Shown here in pieces: positions 1 to 6,861 of a DNA stretch of 18,163 nt. The translations under genes were made by a program, and so were the position numbers. Origin of the DNA: Frankiales bacterium (GTDB lineage Bacteria; Actinomycetota; Actinomycetes; Mycobacteriales; SCTD01); the NCBI GenBank assembly GCA_025464795.1, contig JAODNB010000153.1, positions 1-18,163 of the forward strand, written 5' to 3'. Below the pieces are notes generated by a model. The model had not been told where the DNA came from and did no database searches. It worked only from the letters and a program-made list of their open reading frames with translations. How positions within the stretch are numbered: position 1 is the first letter of the stretch; each line of letters starts with the position of its first letter.

Positions 1-469
1 AGGCGCCGAGGGTCTGCAGGTCCTCACCTGCCGGCATCGCTGTCGCGTCGACGGCGATCCGCGTGAGGATGACCGTCTGGCCGACCCCCGGAACGGTGAG
101 CTCCCGGCCCAGAGCAGCAGCCGCAGCAGCGAAGGCGGGCACCCCGGGGACCACCTGCCACGGAACACCGAGCGCGTCGAGCCGGCGGGCCTGCTCGGCC
201 ATCGCGCTGAATACCGAGGGGTCGCCGGAGTGCAGGCGCACGACGTCCTTGCCGGCAGCATGAGCCTCGCTGAGGACGGCGACGATCTGGTCGAGGTCGA
301 GGTTCGCGGAGTCGACCAGGGTCGCGTCGGTCGGGCAGGACGCGAGCAGCTCCTCGGGGACGAGCGCGCCGGCGTAGACCACGACGGCGGCCTTCTCGAG
401 GAGCCGCAGCGCACGAACGGTCACGAGGTCCGCGGCGCCCGGCCCGGCGCCGACGAAGAAGACGGTCAC
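1..469 (-). CDS. cobM: Precorrin-4 C11-methyltransferase CobM (partial, C-terminus off window)
   Basis: It transfers a methyl group from S-adenosylmethionine to C-11 of precorrin-4, giving precorrin-5 in the aerobic cobalamin pathway; it is cytosolic. The first 156 residues are visible. They show the glycine-rich start VFFVGAGPG (3-11), the tetrapyrrole methylase motif LHSGDPS (79-85), VVPGV (106-110), the alanine-rich AFAAAAAALG stretch and the family-like ELTVPGVGQTVILTR (123-137). The start is a GTG at 469 that overlaps the cobL stop in a GTGA tetranucleotide, so translation is probably coupled to cobL. The family is usually about 250 residues, so roughly the last 90-100 lie outside the window. 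Identification is firm from motifs and from its neighbours cobL and cobF. Confidence 0.93.
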   Translation of the reverse strand, partial: MTVFFVGAGPGAADLVTVRALRLLEKAAVVVYAGALVPEELLASCPTDATLVDSANLDLDQIVAVLSEAHAAGKDVVRLHSGDPSVFSAMAEQARRLDALGVPWQVVPGVPAFAAAAAALGRELTVPGVGQTVILTRIAVDATAMPAGEDLQTLGA

Positions 470-1635
470 TTCGTTGCCGACCAGATCGTGAGGGTCGTCA
501 TCGGCTTCCACCCCGTGAAGCTCCCGACGGGGGCGGTGCGCTGCACCGAGAGCCGGATCAGCTCACCGCCCTGCTTGGCCTGGGCTGCGAGCAGAGCGGC
601 CTCCGACTCGAGCGTCACGGCGTTGACGACCATCCGTCCGCTCGCAGGGAGCGCCGACCAGCACTTCTCCAGCAGGCCGGGCACGGTCGCACCGCCGCCG
701 AGGAAGACCGCGTCCGGAGTCGGCAGGGCCGCGAGCGCATCCGGGGCGTCCCCGACGACGACCTGCAGCCCTGGGACCCCGAGTGCCGCGGCGTTCCGCT
801 CGATGCGGGCGCCCTTCTCCGCCGACCTCTCGACAGCCACCGCCCGTCCGCCCAGCCGCATCCACTCGATGCCGACGGAGCCCGTGCCCGCGCCGACGTC
901 CCAGAGGACCTGACCAGGCCGGCAGGCCAGCAGCGACAGGACGACGGCGCGGACCTCGCGCTTGGTGATCTGGCCGTCGTTCTCGAACAGGTCGTCCGCA
1001 AGGCCGGCACCGAGAGGCAGACCGGTTCCCCGGCACTCCAGGGCGATGACGTTGAGGTCGTCGACGTCTCCCCTCCACGTGCTCGCAGTCGCGGACAGCC
1101 GGCTCTCGCGAGGTCCGCCCAGCTGCGACCACACTGACATCGAGGACTCGCCGAAGCCCTGGGCCACCAGCGCTTCTGCCACCGCGGCCGGGGTGCTCGC
1201 GTCGGCGCTCAGGACCAGGACCCGGGCGCCGTCATGCAGCGCAGGCAGCAGTGCGGCCAGCGGCCGCCCGACGAGGGAGACGATCGTCGCGGACTGCCAG
1301 CTCCATCCCATGCGGGCGAACGCGAGGGCGGCGCTGGAGACGTGCGGCACCACCCGAACAGGCATGAGGGCGGCCAGGGCCGTCCCGATGCCGTAGAGCA
1401 TCGGGTCGCCGCTCGCGACTACCACCCGTCGACGGCCCTCGTGGGCTTTCAGCAACGGCTCCAACGACGGCAGCAGGGGCGAGCCCCAGCAGACCTTCTC
1501 GGTGGGAAGGGGTACGAGGTCGAGCTGTCGGGGACTGCCGAACAGCACGTCGGCCTCGGCGATCTCCCGCTGCGCCTCGCCGCTGAGCCCGTCCCAGCCG
1601 TCGGCCCCGATCCCCACGATCACCAGGGAGGTCAC
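466..1635 (-). CDS. cobL: Precorrin-6Y C5,15-methyltransferase (decarboxylating), CbiE-CbiT fusion
   Basis: It methylates precorrin-6Y (precorrin-6B) at C-5 and C-15 and removes the C-12 acetate carboxyl, giving precorrin-8. The 389 residues match the family's usual two-domain length. The CbiE half (about 1-205) starts LVIVGIGADGWDGL and carries ASGDPMLYGIG (74-84). The CbiT half (about 215-389) has DGQITKREVRA (220-230) and the SAM-binding motif LWDVGAGTGSVGIEW (244-258). The start is GTG at 1635, overlapping the cobF stop as GTGA, and the stop overlaps the cobM start in the same way. The gene is therefore the middle of a coupled cobF-cobL-cobM operon. No missing motif or frameshift was seen. 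Confidence 0.95.
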   Translation of the reverse strand: MTSLVIVGIGADGWDGLSGEAQREIAEADVLFGSPRQLDLVPLPTEKVCWGSPLLPSLEPLLKAHEGRRRVVVASGDPMLYGIGTALAALMPVRVVPHVSSAALAFARMGWSWQSATIVSLVGRPLAALLPALHDGARVLVLSADASTPAAVAEALVAQGFGESSMSVWSQLGGPRESRLSATASTWRGDVDDLNVIALECRGTGLPLGAGLADDLFENDGQITKREVRAVVLSLLACRPGQVLWDVGAGTGSVGIEWMRLGGRAVAVERSAEKGARIERNAAALGVPGLQVVVGDAPDALAALPTPDAVFLGGGATVPGLLEKCWSALPASGRMVVNAVTLESEAALLAAQAKQGGELIRLSVQRTAPVGSFTGWKPMTTLTIWSATK

Positions 1636-2375
1636 GGCCGGCGTAGCAGGTAGGTGTCCATGATCCAGCCCTTGTCCTCGCGGGCTGCGGCGCGGACGCG
1701 CGAGATCTCCGCGCCGACCGAGCCGACCGTGCCGGACAGCAGGATCTCATCGGGTGTGCCGAGGTAGGCGCCCCAGTAGATCTCGGTGTCCTCGGGGACG
1801 GTCGTGAAGGAGCTATGCGCGTCGAGCATCACGATCGTGTCGTCGGCGACCAGCCCCTCAGCGGCCAGGCGGCGGCCGGTCGTGACCTGCACGGCCCCGC
1901 CGATGCGGTTCCAGGTGATCGCGTGCTGCGCCGCAAGGACCTGGGGGGCGGTGATGCCTGGGATCACCCGGTGCGTGAACTCCACCTTCCCGCGGGCGAC
2001 GATCTTGTCGAGCACCCGCAGGGTGCTGTCGTAGAGCGCGGGGTCCCCCCAGACCAGGATCCCGGCGACGCCGTCCTCGGGGAGGTCGAGGAGCAGTCCT
2101 TCGTACAGCCCGGCCCGAGCCTCGTGCCAGTCGGCCACGGCGTCTTCGTACCCCGGGCCGGTCCGGTCGCGCTCCGGGTCCGGCACGTCGATCCAGGTGT
2201 AGCTGCCGGTGATGTGCGCGTCGCACAGGTCACGCCGCAGCTGGGCGAGCTGGTCCTTCTGCTCGCCCTTGTGCATGTGGAAGAAGGCGTCGACCTCGTT
2301 CATCGCCCGAACAGCCTGCAGGGTCAGGTGCTCGGGATCCCCTGCACCGATGCCGATCACGAGGAGCTGTCTCAC
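1632..2375 (-). CDS. cobF: Precorrin-6A synthase (deacetylating) CobF
   Basis: It methylates precorrin-5 at C-1 and releases the extruded C-20 unit as acetate, giving precorrin-6A. CobF belongs to the aerobic, late-cobalt-insertion pathway. The 247-residue product has the tetrapyrrole methylase start LLVIGIGAGDPEHLTLQA (4-21), the CobF-typical AFFHMHKGEQKDQL (30-43) and WGDPALYDSTLR (109-120). The start is GTG at 2375; no purine-rich ribosome site precedes it. A TAGAGT box ends 6 bases upstream, so the message may be leaderless. The gene lies 28 bases after tRNA-Ser on the same strand and is first of the three cob genes seen here. Confidence 0.94.
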   Translation of the reverse strand: MRQLLVIGIGAGDPEHLTLQAVRAMNEVDAFFHMHKGEQKDQLAQLRRDLCDAHITGSYTWIDVPDPERDRTGPGYEDAVADWHEARAGLYEGLLLDLPEDGVAGILVWGDPALYDSTLRVLDKIVARGKVEFTHRVIPGITAPQVLAAQHAITWNRIGGAVQVTTGRRLAAEGLVADDTIVMLDAHSSFTTVPEDTEIYWGAYLGTPDEILLSGTVGSVGAEISRVRAAAREDKGWIMDTYLLRRP

Positions 2376-2381
2376 GGAGCG

Positions 2382-2387
2382 ACTCTA
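2382..2387 (-). promoter_or_regulatory. Possible -10 box for a leaderless cobF transcript
   Basis: On the minus strand TAGAGT fits the actinobacterial TANNNT -10 pattern. Six bases separate it from the cobF GTG, which would put transcription start on the start codon. No recognisable -35 is present, since that position falls in the tRNA acceptor sequence. There is no Shine-Dalgarno sequence, which favours a leaderless start but does not prove it. Confidence 0.35.
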
Positions 2388-2403
2388 GACGGCCCATGCG
2401 GAG

Positions 2404-2493
2404 CGGAGGGTGTGGGATTCGAACCCACGAGACGGGATGAACCGTCTGGCCGCTTTCAAGGCGGCTGCACTAGTCCAGCTATGCGAACCCTCC
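2404..2493 (-). tRNA. tRNA-Ser (anticodon UGA)
   Basis: Read on the minus strand, a 7-base-pair acceptor stem forms between GGAGGGT and ACCCTCC, with discriminator G. The anticodon stem is GCCGC/GCGGC around the loop CTTGAAA, giving anticodon TGA (reads UCA). The T arm is GTGGG-TTCGAAT-CCCAC. A long variable arm is visible (GACGGTTCATCCCGTC), as expected for the class II serine tRNA, and total length is 90 bases. The terminal CCA is not encoded. It lies 14 bases after the HxlR-type regulator gene and 28 bases before cobF, all on one strand. Confidence 0.95.
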
Positions 2494-2504
2494 CGGGTGC
2501 CTCC

Positions 2505-2533
2505 AGCCTAAGCGGTGCGCGAGGTCCTCTCGA
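2505..2533 (-). promoter_or_regulatory. Possible tRNA-Ser promoter overlapping the upstream stop codon
   Basis: On the minus strand, TCGAGA (2533-2528) is followed by 17 bases and then TAGGCT (2510-2505). The first three bases of TAGGCT are the stop codon of the preceding regulator gene. Transcription would start a few bases before the mature tRNA end at 2493. The -35 matches TTGACA at four of six positions. In GC-rich DNA this could be chance. Confidence 0.3.
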
Positions 2534-3377
2534 TCGTCACGGCTCTGCGGTGCAGCCGGATCGAGCAGTGCGAGCAGCGCAGCCCGGGGACGAACGGGTG
2601 CTGGTCGTGCCGGGCCACCAGGGCTGGACCGTCGGGTGCGGGGTGCCATCGCTCACCCCAGGCGACCAGCTGGCAGACGGTCGGGAAGACGTCTGCGCCC
2701 TTTGCCGTGAGGTCGTAGCTCGTGTCAAGCACGCCGACGGCGACGAAGGCCTTGAGCCGCTCCGACACGACGTTGGGCGGGGCGCCGAGCATCGACGTGA
2801 AGTCGGTGAAGCGATGGGCGCCCAGGAAGCAGGCACCGAGCAGGGCGCTGGACCAGCGACTGCCCATCAGGACCATGGTCTCGGGGAACAGTCCGGGACC
2901 GTCGGGCCGTGACGTACCCGCACGACGGCGGTTGGTGCCCGCAGGCGCAGTGCGCGCGAAGTCTCCTGACGGACCCTGCGCCAGCTCGACGTCCGCGGCG
3001 ACGACGGGGTTCGCGCAGGTCGTGCAAGCCAGCTCCGGGGTGAACACCTGGCCGCACTCCTGGTGCCGCATGGTGGGCAGAGCGGCGCCCTGGACCCACC
3101 GCTGCTCCCAGGCCCAGATGCAGAGCAGCAGCGACCAGAGGTCCTTGCCAGAGGCGGTCAGCGCGTAGCCCTCGACACCCTTCTCGAGGACCCCGGCCTC
3201 CGTCAGCGAGGCCAGCCGCGTCGTCAGGACCGTCGGGCCGATGCCCAGGGCGGTCTGCAGGTGACCGAACCGCGTCACGCCCTGCAGGGCCTGCTGCACG
3301 ATGAGCAGCGACCACTCGTCACCGAGCAGACCGACGCTCGCCCCGATCGCGTTCGGGGCAAGAGTCGCTGTCGTCAC
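2508..3377 (-). CDS. Tandem HxlR-type winged-helix regulator with two Cys/His tails
   Basis: This is a probable DNA-binding regulator of the operon it ends. The 289 residues hold two HxlR-type winged-helix units, about 12-100 (GLLGDEWSLLIVQQAL, then RFGHLQTALGIG) and about 165-245 (VLMGSRWSSALLGACF, then RFTDFTSMLGAP). Each is followed by a possible metal-binding tail: H105, C108, C118, C121 in the first and H257, H260, C268, C271 in the second. Classical HxlR proteins are about 110-150 residues and act as dimers, so this chain looks like a fused pseudo-dimer. The GTG start at 3377 overlaps the carotenoid oxygenase stop (GTGA). The ligand is unknown; by position it may sense the operon's substrate. 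Confidence 0.85.
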   Translation of the reverse strand: MTTATLAPNAIGASVGLLGDEWSLLIVQQALQGVTRFGHLQTALGIGPTVLTTRLASLTEAGVLEKGVEGYALTASGKDLWSLLLCIWAWEQRWVQGAALPTMRHQECGQVFTPELACTTCANPVVAADVELAQGPSGDFARTAPAGTNRRRAGTSRPDGPGLFPETMVLMGSRWSSALLGACFLGAHRFTDFTSMLGAPPNVVSERLKAFVAVGVLDTSYDLTAKGADVFPTVCQLVAWGERWHPAPDGPALVARHDQHPFVPGLRCSHCSIRLHRRAVTIERTSRTA

Positions 3378-4822
3378 GGCGAGGTCGTGGGGGCCCAGAA
3401 GGAGTGGGTGCCGGAGGAGATCCGCTGCGGCAGCCGAATGCGCGCGACGAGGTCGAGGTCCTGCGCTGTCAGGATCAGCGCATCGCTGCAGTCGTTGACG
3501 GTGTCGGTCGTGAAGGTCAGCAGGTAGCCGTCGTCCTCAGCGGTCGAGCCGATCCGCGGGGCCATCGGTGCCTCGCTGCCGTACACGCCCTCGCCGAAGG
3601 TGATGCGCTTCTCGGTCCCGACCTGCAGGTCGTGCTTCACGAGCCCGTCGAACAGGAACCAGCCGGGGTGGCCGGTCGCGTTGTAGGTGTACCGGTACGG
3701 CTGCCCGCCGTACCGGCCGTTGATCGTCCCGAACTCCATGAGGGTGTCGCTCAGGTCTTCCTCCTTCACGGCTCCGGTCGTGAGGTTCAGGCGCCACCGG
3801 CGCAGGCGGGGCTTCAGCGTCTGCAGGTCGATGTGCCGGTAGAAGCTGCGGTACCAGTCGTCGCCCTCCTGCTTGCGGGGAGAGGGGTTCTCCTGGGCGT
3901 AGCCGTCCAGCACGATCTCCTCACCTTGTTCGAAGGCGTTCGTGAAGTGCAGCGCGTAGGTCGCTTCAGCCTCGAACCACTGGACCTCCGTGCCGTACCT
4001 GCTGACGACGCCGAAGCGGGAGGGCAGGTCGGGGAAGTACCGCGGCAGGTGGATGTCCTGGGTCAACAGGTCTGGCGACCAGAACAGCGGGAAGTCGTTC
4101 AGGATGCTGAAGTGCTCGGTGAAGGCCATGTCGTGCGGCAGTCGCGGACCGGGCAGCGGGACAGACGTCCAGTGGACCAGCTCCCCGGCCGGAGAGACCA
4201 CTCCGTAGTGCATGTACGGCGCTTGCTTGCCGTAGTTGAACACGAGCATCTCGCCGGTGCGCTCGTCGACCTTGGTGTGCGCGCTGATCCCTTCCGGGGG
4301 GACCCAGGACGCGGTGCCCTTCGACTCCAGGGTCAACGGGTCGTGGCGGTAGAGGTCACCGCACATCCAGAAGCTGGTGAGCGCCTCGCCGTTGTGCACC
4401 ACGACGTCCGTCGACGACGCGTCCTTCATGCGGCCGCGCGCCCCCCAGCCGTCAGGGCGCAGCGAGTTCGCTGGCATGTCGAGCATCCCGGTCCAGAGGG
4501 GGCCGGCGGCCTCCTGCTCCGCGAGGAATCCGGCGGTGCGCACGAAGCGGTTGCGGTAAGACGCCTTGCCGTCGGCGAGGTGCAGCTGGTGGAGCATCCC
4601 GTCCCCGTCGAACGGGTGGTACATCCCGATCGACGGGTGCACCGGGTTCTCGGTGTTGCGGAGGTAGATCCCCTCCAGGTCAAGGGGAATCGTCCCTTCG
4701 ACCACGTCGAGGTCGTGCGCGTCCCACTCGGCGAGGTTCGGCTGCCACGCCCCCGAGCGGTACGGGTGGTCGTCGTCGGCAGGCAGCGTGGCGACCGGCC
4801 GGCCGACCTCCCTCGCCTTCAC
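3374..4822 (-). CDS. Carotenoid oxygenase (RPE65/CCD) family dioxygenase
   Basis: This is a non-haem iron oxygenase that cleaves a carbon-carbon double bond in carotenoids, apocarotenoids or stilbenes; the true substrate is not readable from sequence. The 482-residue length is normal for the family. Four histidines fit the expected iron ligands: H182 in SAHTKVDERTGEM, H230 in LPHDMAFTEHF, H292 in ALHFTNAFEQGEE, and H473 in SGTHSFWAP near the C-terminus. The N-terminal signature GIYLRNTENP and YHPFDGDGMLH is also clear. No signal peptide is seen. The GTG start at 4822 overlaps the thiolase stop, and the stop overlaps the regulator start (GTGA both times). Co-translation with a thiolase is unusual for a plain carotenoid-cleavage role. 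Confidence 0.93.
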   Translation of the reverse strand: MKAREVGRPVATLPADDDHPYRSGAWQPNLAEWDAHDLDVVEGTIPLDLEGIYLRNTENPVHPSIGMYHPFDGDGMLHQLHLADGKASYRNRFVRTAGFLAEQEAAGPLWTGMLDMPANSLRPDGWGARGRMKDASSTDVVVHNGEALTSFWMCGDLYRHDPLTLESKGTASWVPPEGISAHTKVDERTGEMLVFNYGKQAPYMHYGVVSPAGELVHWTSVPLPGPRLPHDMAFTEHFSILNDFPLFWSPDLLTQDIHLPRYFPDLPSRFGVVSRYGTEVQWFEAEATYALHFTNAFEQGEEIVLDGYAQENPSPRKQEGDDWYRSFYRHIDLQTLKPRLRRWRLNLTTGAVKEEDLSDTLMEFGTINGRYGGQPYRYTYNATGHPGWFLFDGLVKHDLQVGTEKRITFGEGVYGSEAPMAPRIGSTAEDDGYLLTFTTDTVNDCSDALILTAQDLDLVARIRLPQRISSGTHSFWAPTTSP

Positions 4823-5994
4823 GCTGCTCCGATCACGAAGCTCACGGTGGTGGTCGTCGAGCCGCCGATGTTCAGGGTGCCGTAGGTCTGGGCGCCCTCG
4901 ACCTGGGTGTCGCCGGCCTGTCCGGTGACCTGCTTGGTGGCGTCGAGGACCATCCGCACGCCCGACGCACCCACGGGGTGACCGAGCCCGATGAGACCGC
5001 CGCTCGCGTTCATCGGGATCTCGCCGTCCTTCTCGAGGATCCCGGACTCGACCGCCTTCCAGCTCTCGCCGGGCGCGGTGATGCCGAAGTGGTCGATGGC
5101 CATGTACTCGCTCGGCGTGAAGCAGTCGTGCGTCTCGATGCCGTCCAGCTGCCAGACGTCCTCGATCCCGGCCCGCCCGAACGCATCGGTGATGGTCTGT
5201 CGTACGTGGGGCAGCACGTACTCGCCTGACCTCTCGATCTTCGAGGCGTACGAGAGCCCGACGGTCCGGTGGCCCCAGCCCTTGATCTCAGCGGGCGTAC
5301 CCCCTGTCCGACGTGCCCAGTCGGCGGCGTAAGCAGCCGACGCGAGGACCACTCCGGCCGCGCCGTCGGTGATCTGCGAGCAGTCGCTGCGCCGCACCCA
5401 GCCGTCGACGACGTCGTCGCTCGGCGTGCCCCAGCCGCGGGTCTGCGCGAACGGGTTGGATCGCGCGTTCCTGTGGTTCAGCTCCGAGATCCCCTTCAGG
5501 TGCTGAGGATCCAGTCCGTAGCGCGTGTCGTACTCCTGCGCCAGGAGCGAGAACTGGTGCGGCCAGACGAACTCCGCCTGCCCCTCGTGCCCGACCCAGG
5601 AGGCCGCGCCGAGGATGCGCGCCGCCTCGTCACCGGGAACGGACTTCTCCTGCTCGACGCCCAGGACGAGGGCGACGTCGTACCGGCCCGCCTCGATCTC
5701 CGCCATCGCCGCGAGGACCGCGATGCCACCCGAGGCACAGGCCGCCTCGTGACGCATCGCCGGGACTCCCCACAGGGAGGGGACGACCTGGGCCGGCATG
5801 CCGCCGAGCTGGCCCTGCCCGTTGTACAGCTGCCCGAAGGCGTTGCCAACGTGGATCGTGTCGACCGCGTCCACCCGGGCGGCCGACAAGGTGCCCTCGA
5901 CAGCCTCGCGGACGAGGTCACTGACCTCCAGGCCCTCCTTCGCGTAGTTGCGCGCGAAGTCGGTCTGGGCACCGCCGAGGACGAAGACGCTCAT
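4819..5994 (-). CDS. SCP2-type thiolase / acetyl-CoA acetyltransferase-like protein
   Basis: It is predicted to cleave or form a C-C bond on acyl-CoA substrates. The 391 residues contain the nucleophile region HEAACASGG (C86), HDCF at 289-292 and GLGHPVGASG with H339. The classical C-terminal CxG cysteine is absent; the end reads LNIGGSTTTTVSF. An HDCF motif with no CxG is the pattern of SCP2-type thiolases. The frame stays open far upstream, but the ATG at 5994 is chosen because it starts the conserved N-terminus MSVFVLGGAQTDFAR and forms an ATGA overlap with the DUF1295 gene. No SCP2 domain is fused and no DUF35 partner gene is in the window. A retro-aldolase of the Ltp type is an alternative function. 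Confidence 0.9.
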   Translation of the reverse strand: MSVFVLGGAQTDFARNYAKEGLEVSDLVREAVEGTLSAARVDAVDTIHVGNAFGQLYNGQGQLGGMPAQVVPSLWGVPAMRHEAACASGGIAVLAAMAEIEAGRYDVALVLGVEQEKSVPGDEAARILGAASWVGHEGQAEFVWPHQFSLLAQEYDTRYGLDPQHLKGISELNHRNARSNPFAQTRGWGTPSDDVVDGWVRRSDCSQITDGAAGVVLASAAYAADWARRTGGTPAEIKGWGHRTVGLSYASKIERSGEYVLPHVRQTITDAFGRAGIEDVWQLDGIETHDCFTPSEYMAIDHFGITAPGESWKAVESGILEKDGEIPMNASGGLIGLGHPVGASGVRMVLDATKQVTGQAGDTQVEGAQTYGTLNIGGSTTTTVSFVIGAA

Positions 5995-6800
5995 GTCGTG
6001 GCGGCCTTCTTCTTGGGAAGGGGGACGAACGCGGACGTCGTGGCGACGTAGTCGGCGTACTTCGGGCGCGTCTTGTGCAGGCCCTTCTCGAGCAGGCCCA
6101 CCCCACTGACCTTGAGCAGCAGGAAGGTGATGAACACCGGGCCGAGCAGGGCCAGAACGGTGACGCCGTTGCTCACCGCGAGGATCCCGAGCCCCCACCA
6201 GGTGCAGGTCTCGCCGAAGTAGTTGGGGTGCCGGGTGTTGTGCCACAGTCCCCTGTCCATGACGGCCCCCTTGTTGGCAGGGTTGCCCTTGAACGCGGCG
6301 AGCTGGAAGTCGGCGGTGCTCTCGAACAGGATCCCGAAGACGGCGAGGCCGGCGCCGATCCAGTTGCCGACGGTCATGCCGTCGTCGTAGACCTGACCCA
6401 GCTGGACCGGCAGCGCGACCAGGGTCAGCAGGATCGCCTGGGTGAGGAAGACGCGGCGCCAGAGGAAGACCTTCTCGCTGCCGGACTTCCGGCTCTTCAG
6501 CATCGCCTGGTAGCGCGGGTCCGGGCCGTTCTTGCGCCAGCGCCACAGCAGGTAGCCGCCGAGGCGCAGGCCCCAGAGGGCGCAGAGCCCGAGGAGCAAG
6601 CCCTTGCGGGTGTCGTTGCCGAAGTCCCCGGTCGCGGCCTGGATGAACGAGGAGGTCGCGAGAATGACGAACCCGATCCCCCAGAAGGCATCGATGTAGC
6701 TGGGGTCGCGGGTCGAGAACGACGGGATGGAGATCAGGGTCATCGCCACGATCATCACGGCGAGGTTCACGCCGAACAGGGTCCAGATCTCGCTGGTCAC
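5991..6800 (-). CDS. DUF1295 / steroid 5-alpha-reductase-like integral membrane protein
   Basis: A 269-residue membrane protein with about six or seven hydrophobic segments (near 5-25, 38-55, 68-86, 117-136, 143-160 and 200-230). The C-terminal signature NTRHPNYFGETCTWWG (188-203) is typical of DUF1295 and related NADPH-dependent reductases and methyltransferases. It ends in a basic, probably cytoplasmic tail (PLPKKKAATT). The family is linked to reduction of steroid-like or unsaturated lipids, but no substrate is established here. The start is GTG at 6800 with GAGGAG five bases upstream. It is the first gene of the thiolase-carotenoid oxygenase-regulator operon, and its stop overlaps the thiolase start as ATGA. 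Confidence 0.88.
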   Translation of the reverse strand: MTSEIWTLFGVNLAVMIVAMTLISIPSFSTRDPSYIDAFWGIGFVILATSSFIQAATGDFGNDTRKGLLLGLCALWGLRLGGYLLWRWRKNGPDPRYQAMLKSRKSGSEKVFLWRRVFLTQAILLTLVALPVQLGQVYDDGMTVGNWIGAGLAVFGILFESTADFQLAAFKGNPANKGAVMDRGLWHNTRHPNYFGETCTWWGLGILAVSNGVTVLALLGPVFITFLLLKVSGVGLLEKGLHKTRPKYADYVATTSAFVPLPKKKAATT

Positions 6801-6804
6801 AGCT

Positions 6805-6810
6805 CTCCTC
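6805..6810 (-). promoter_or_regulatory. Ribosome binding site of the DUF1295 gene
   Basis: GAGGAG on the minus strand, with AGCT between it and the GTG start at 6800. It decides the start of this gene, because no ATG lies nearby. Confidence 0.7.
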
Positions 6811-6824
6811 GGGTCACTACGTCA

Positions 6825-6854
6825 TCTATAGCGTCCTGTTCGTCCGCGGCACAA
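6825..6854 (-). promoter_or_regulatory. Candidate promoter of the DUF1295-thiolase-oxygenase-regulator operon
   Basis: In the 61-base gap after the TetR gene, the minus strand reads TTGTGC (6854-6849), 18 bases, then TATAGA (6830-6825). The boxes resemble TTGACA and TATAAT at three and four positions respectively. Start of transcription would fall about 15-20 bases before the ribosome site. It is the only AT-rich spot in the gap. Readthrough from the TetR gene is also possible, as no terminator is seen between them. Confidence 0.4.
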
Positions 6855-6861
6855 GGGTGGT

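Noticed and set aside
2404..2493. tRNA-Ser as an integration site for a mobile element
   Set aside because: No integrase gene, no second copy of the tRNA 3' end and no composition shift is visible on either side.
1815..2912. A 365-codon plus-strand frame spanning cobF, tRNA-Ser and the regulator
   Set aside because: It runs through a tRNA gene and two well-supported minus-strand genes; its product has no recognisable domain.
3404..4885. A 493-codon open frame on the plus strand opposite the carotenoid oxygenase
   Set aside because: Its translation is rich in Val, Arg, Asp and Glu with no family motif, as expected for the complement of a GC-rich gene. The minus-strand frame has all four iron-binding histidines.
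5995..6546. N-terminal extension of the thiolase frame
   Set aside because: The open frame continues upstream, but the extension is an Arg/Pro-rich out-of-frame reading of the DUF1295 gene. The conserved thiolase N-terminus starts at 5994.
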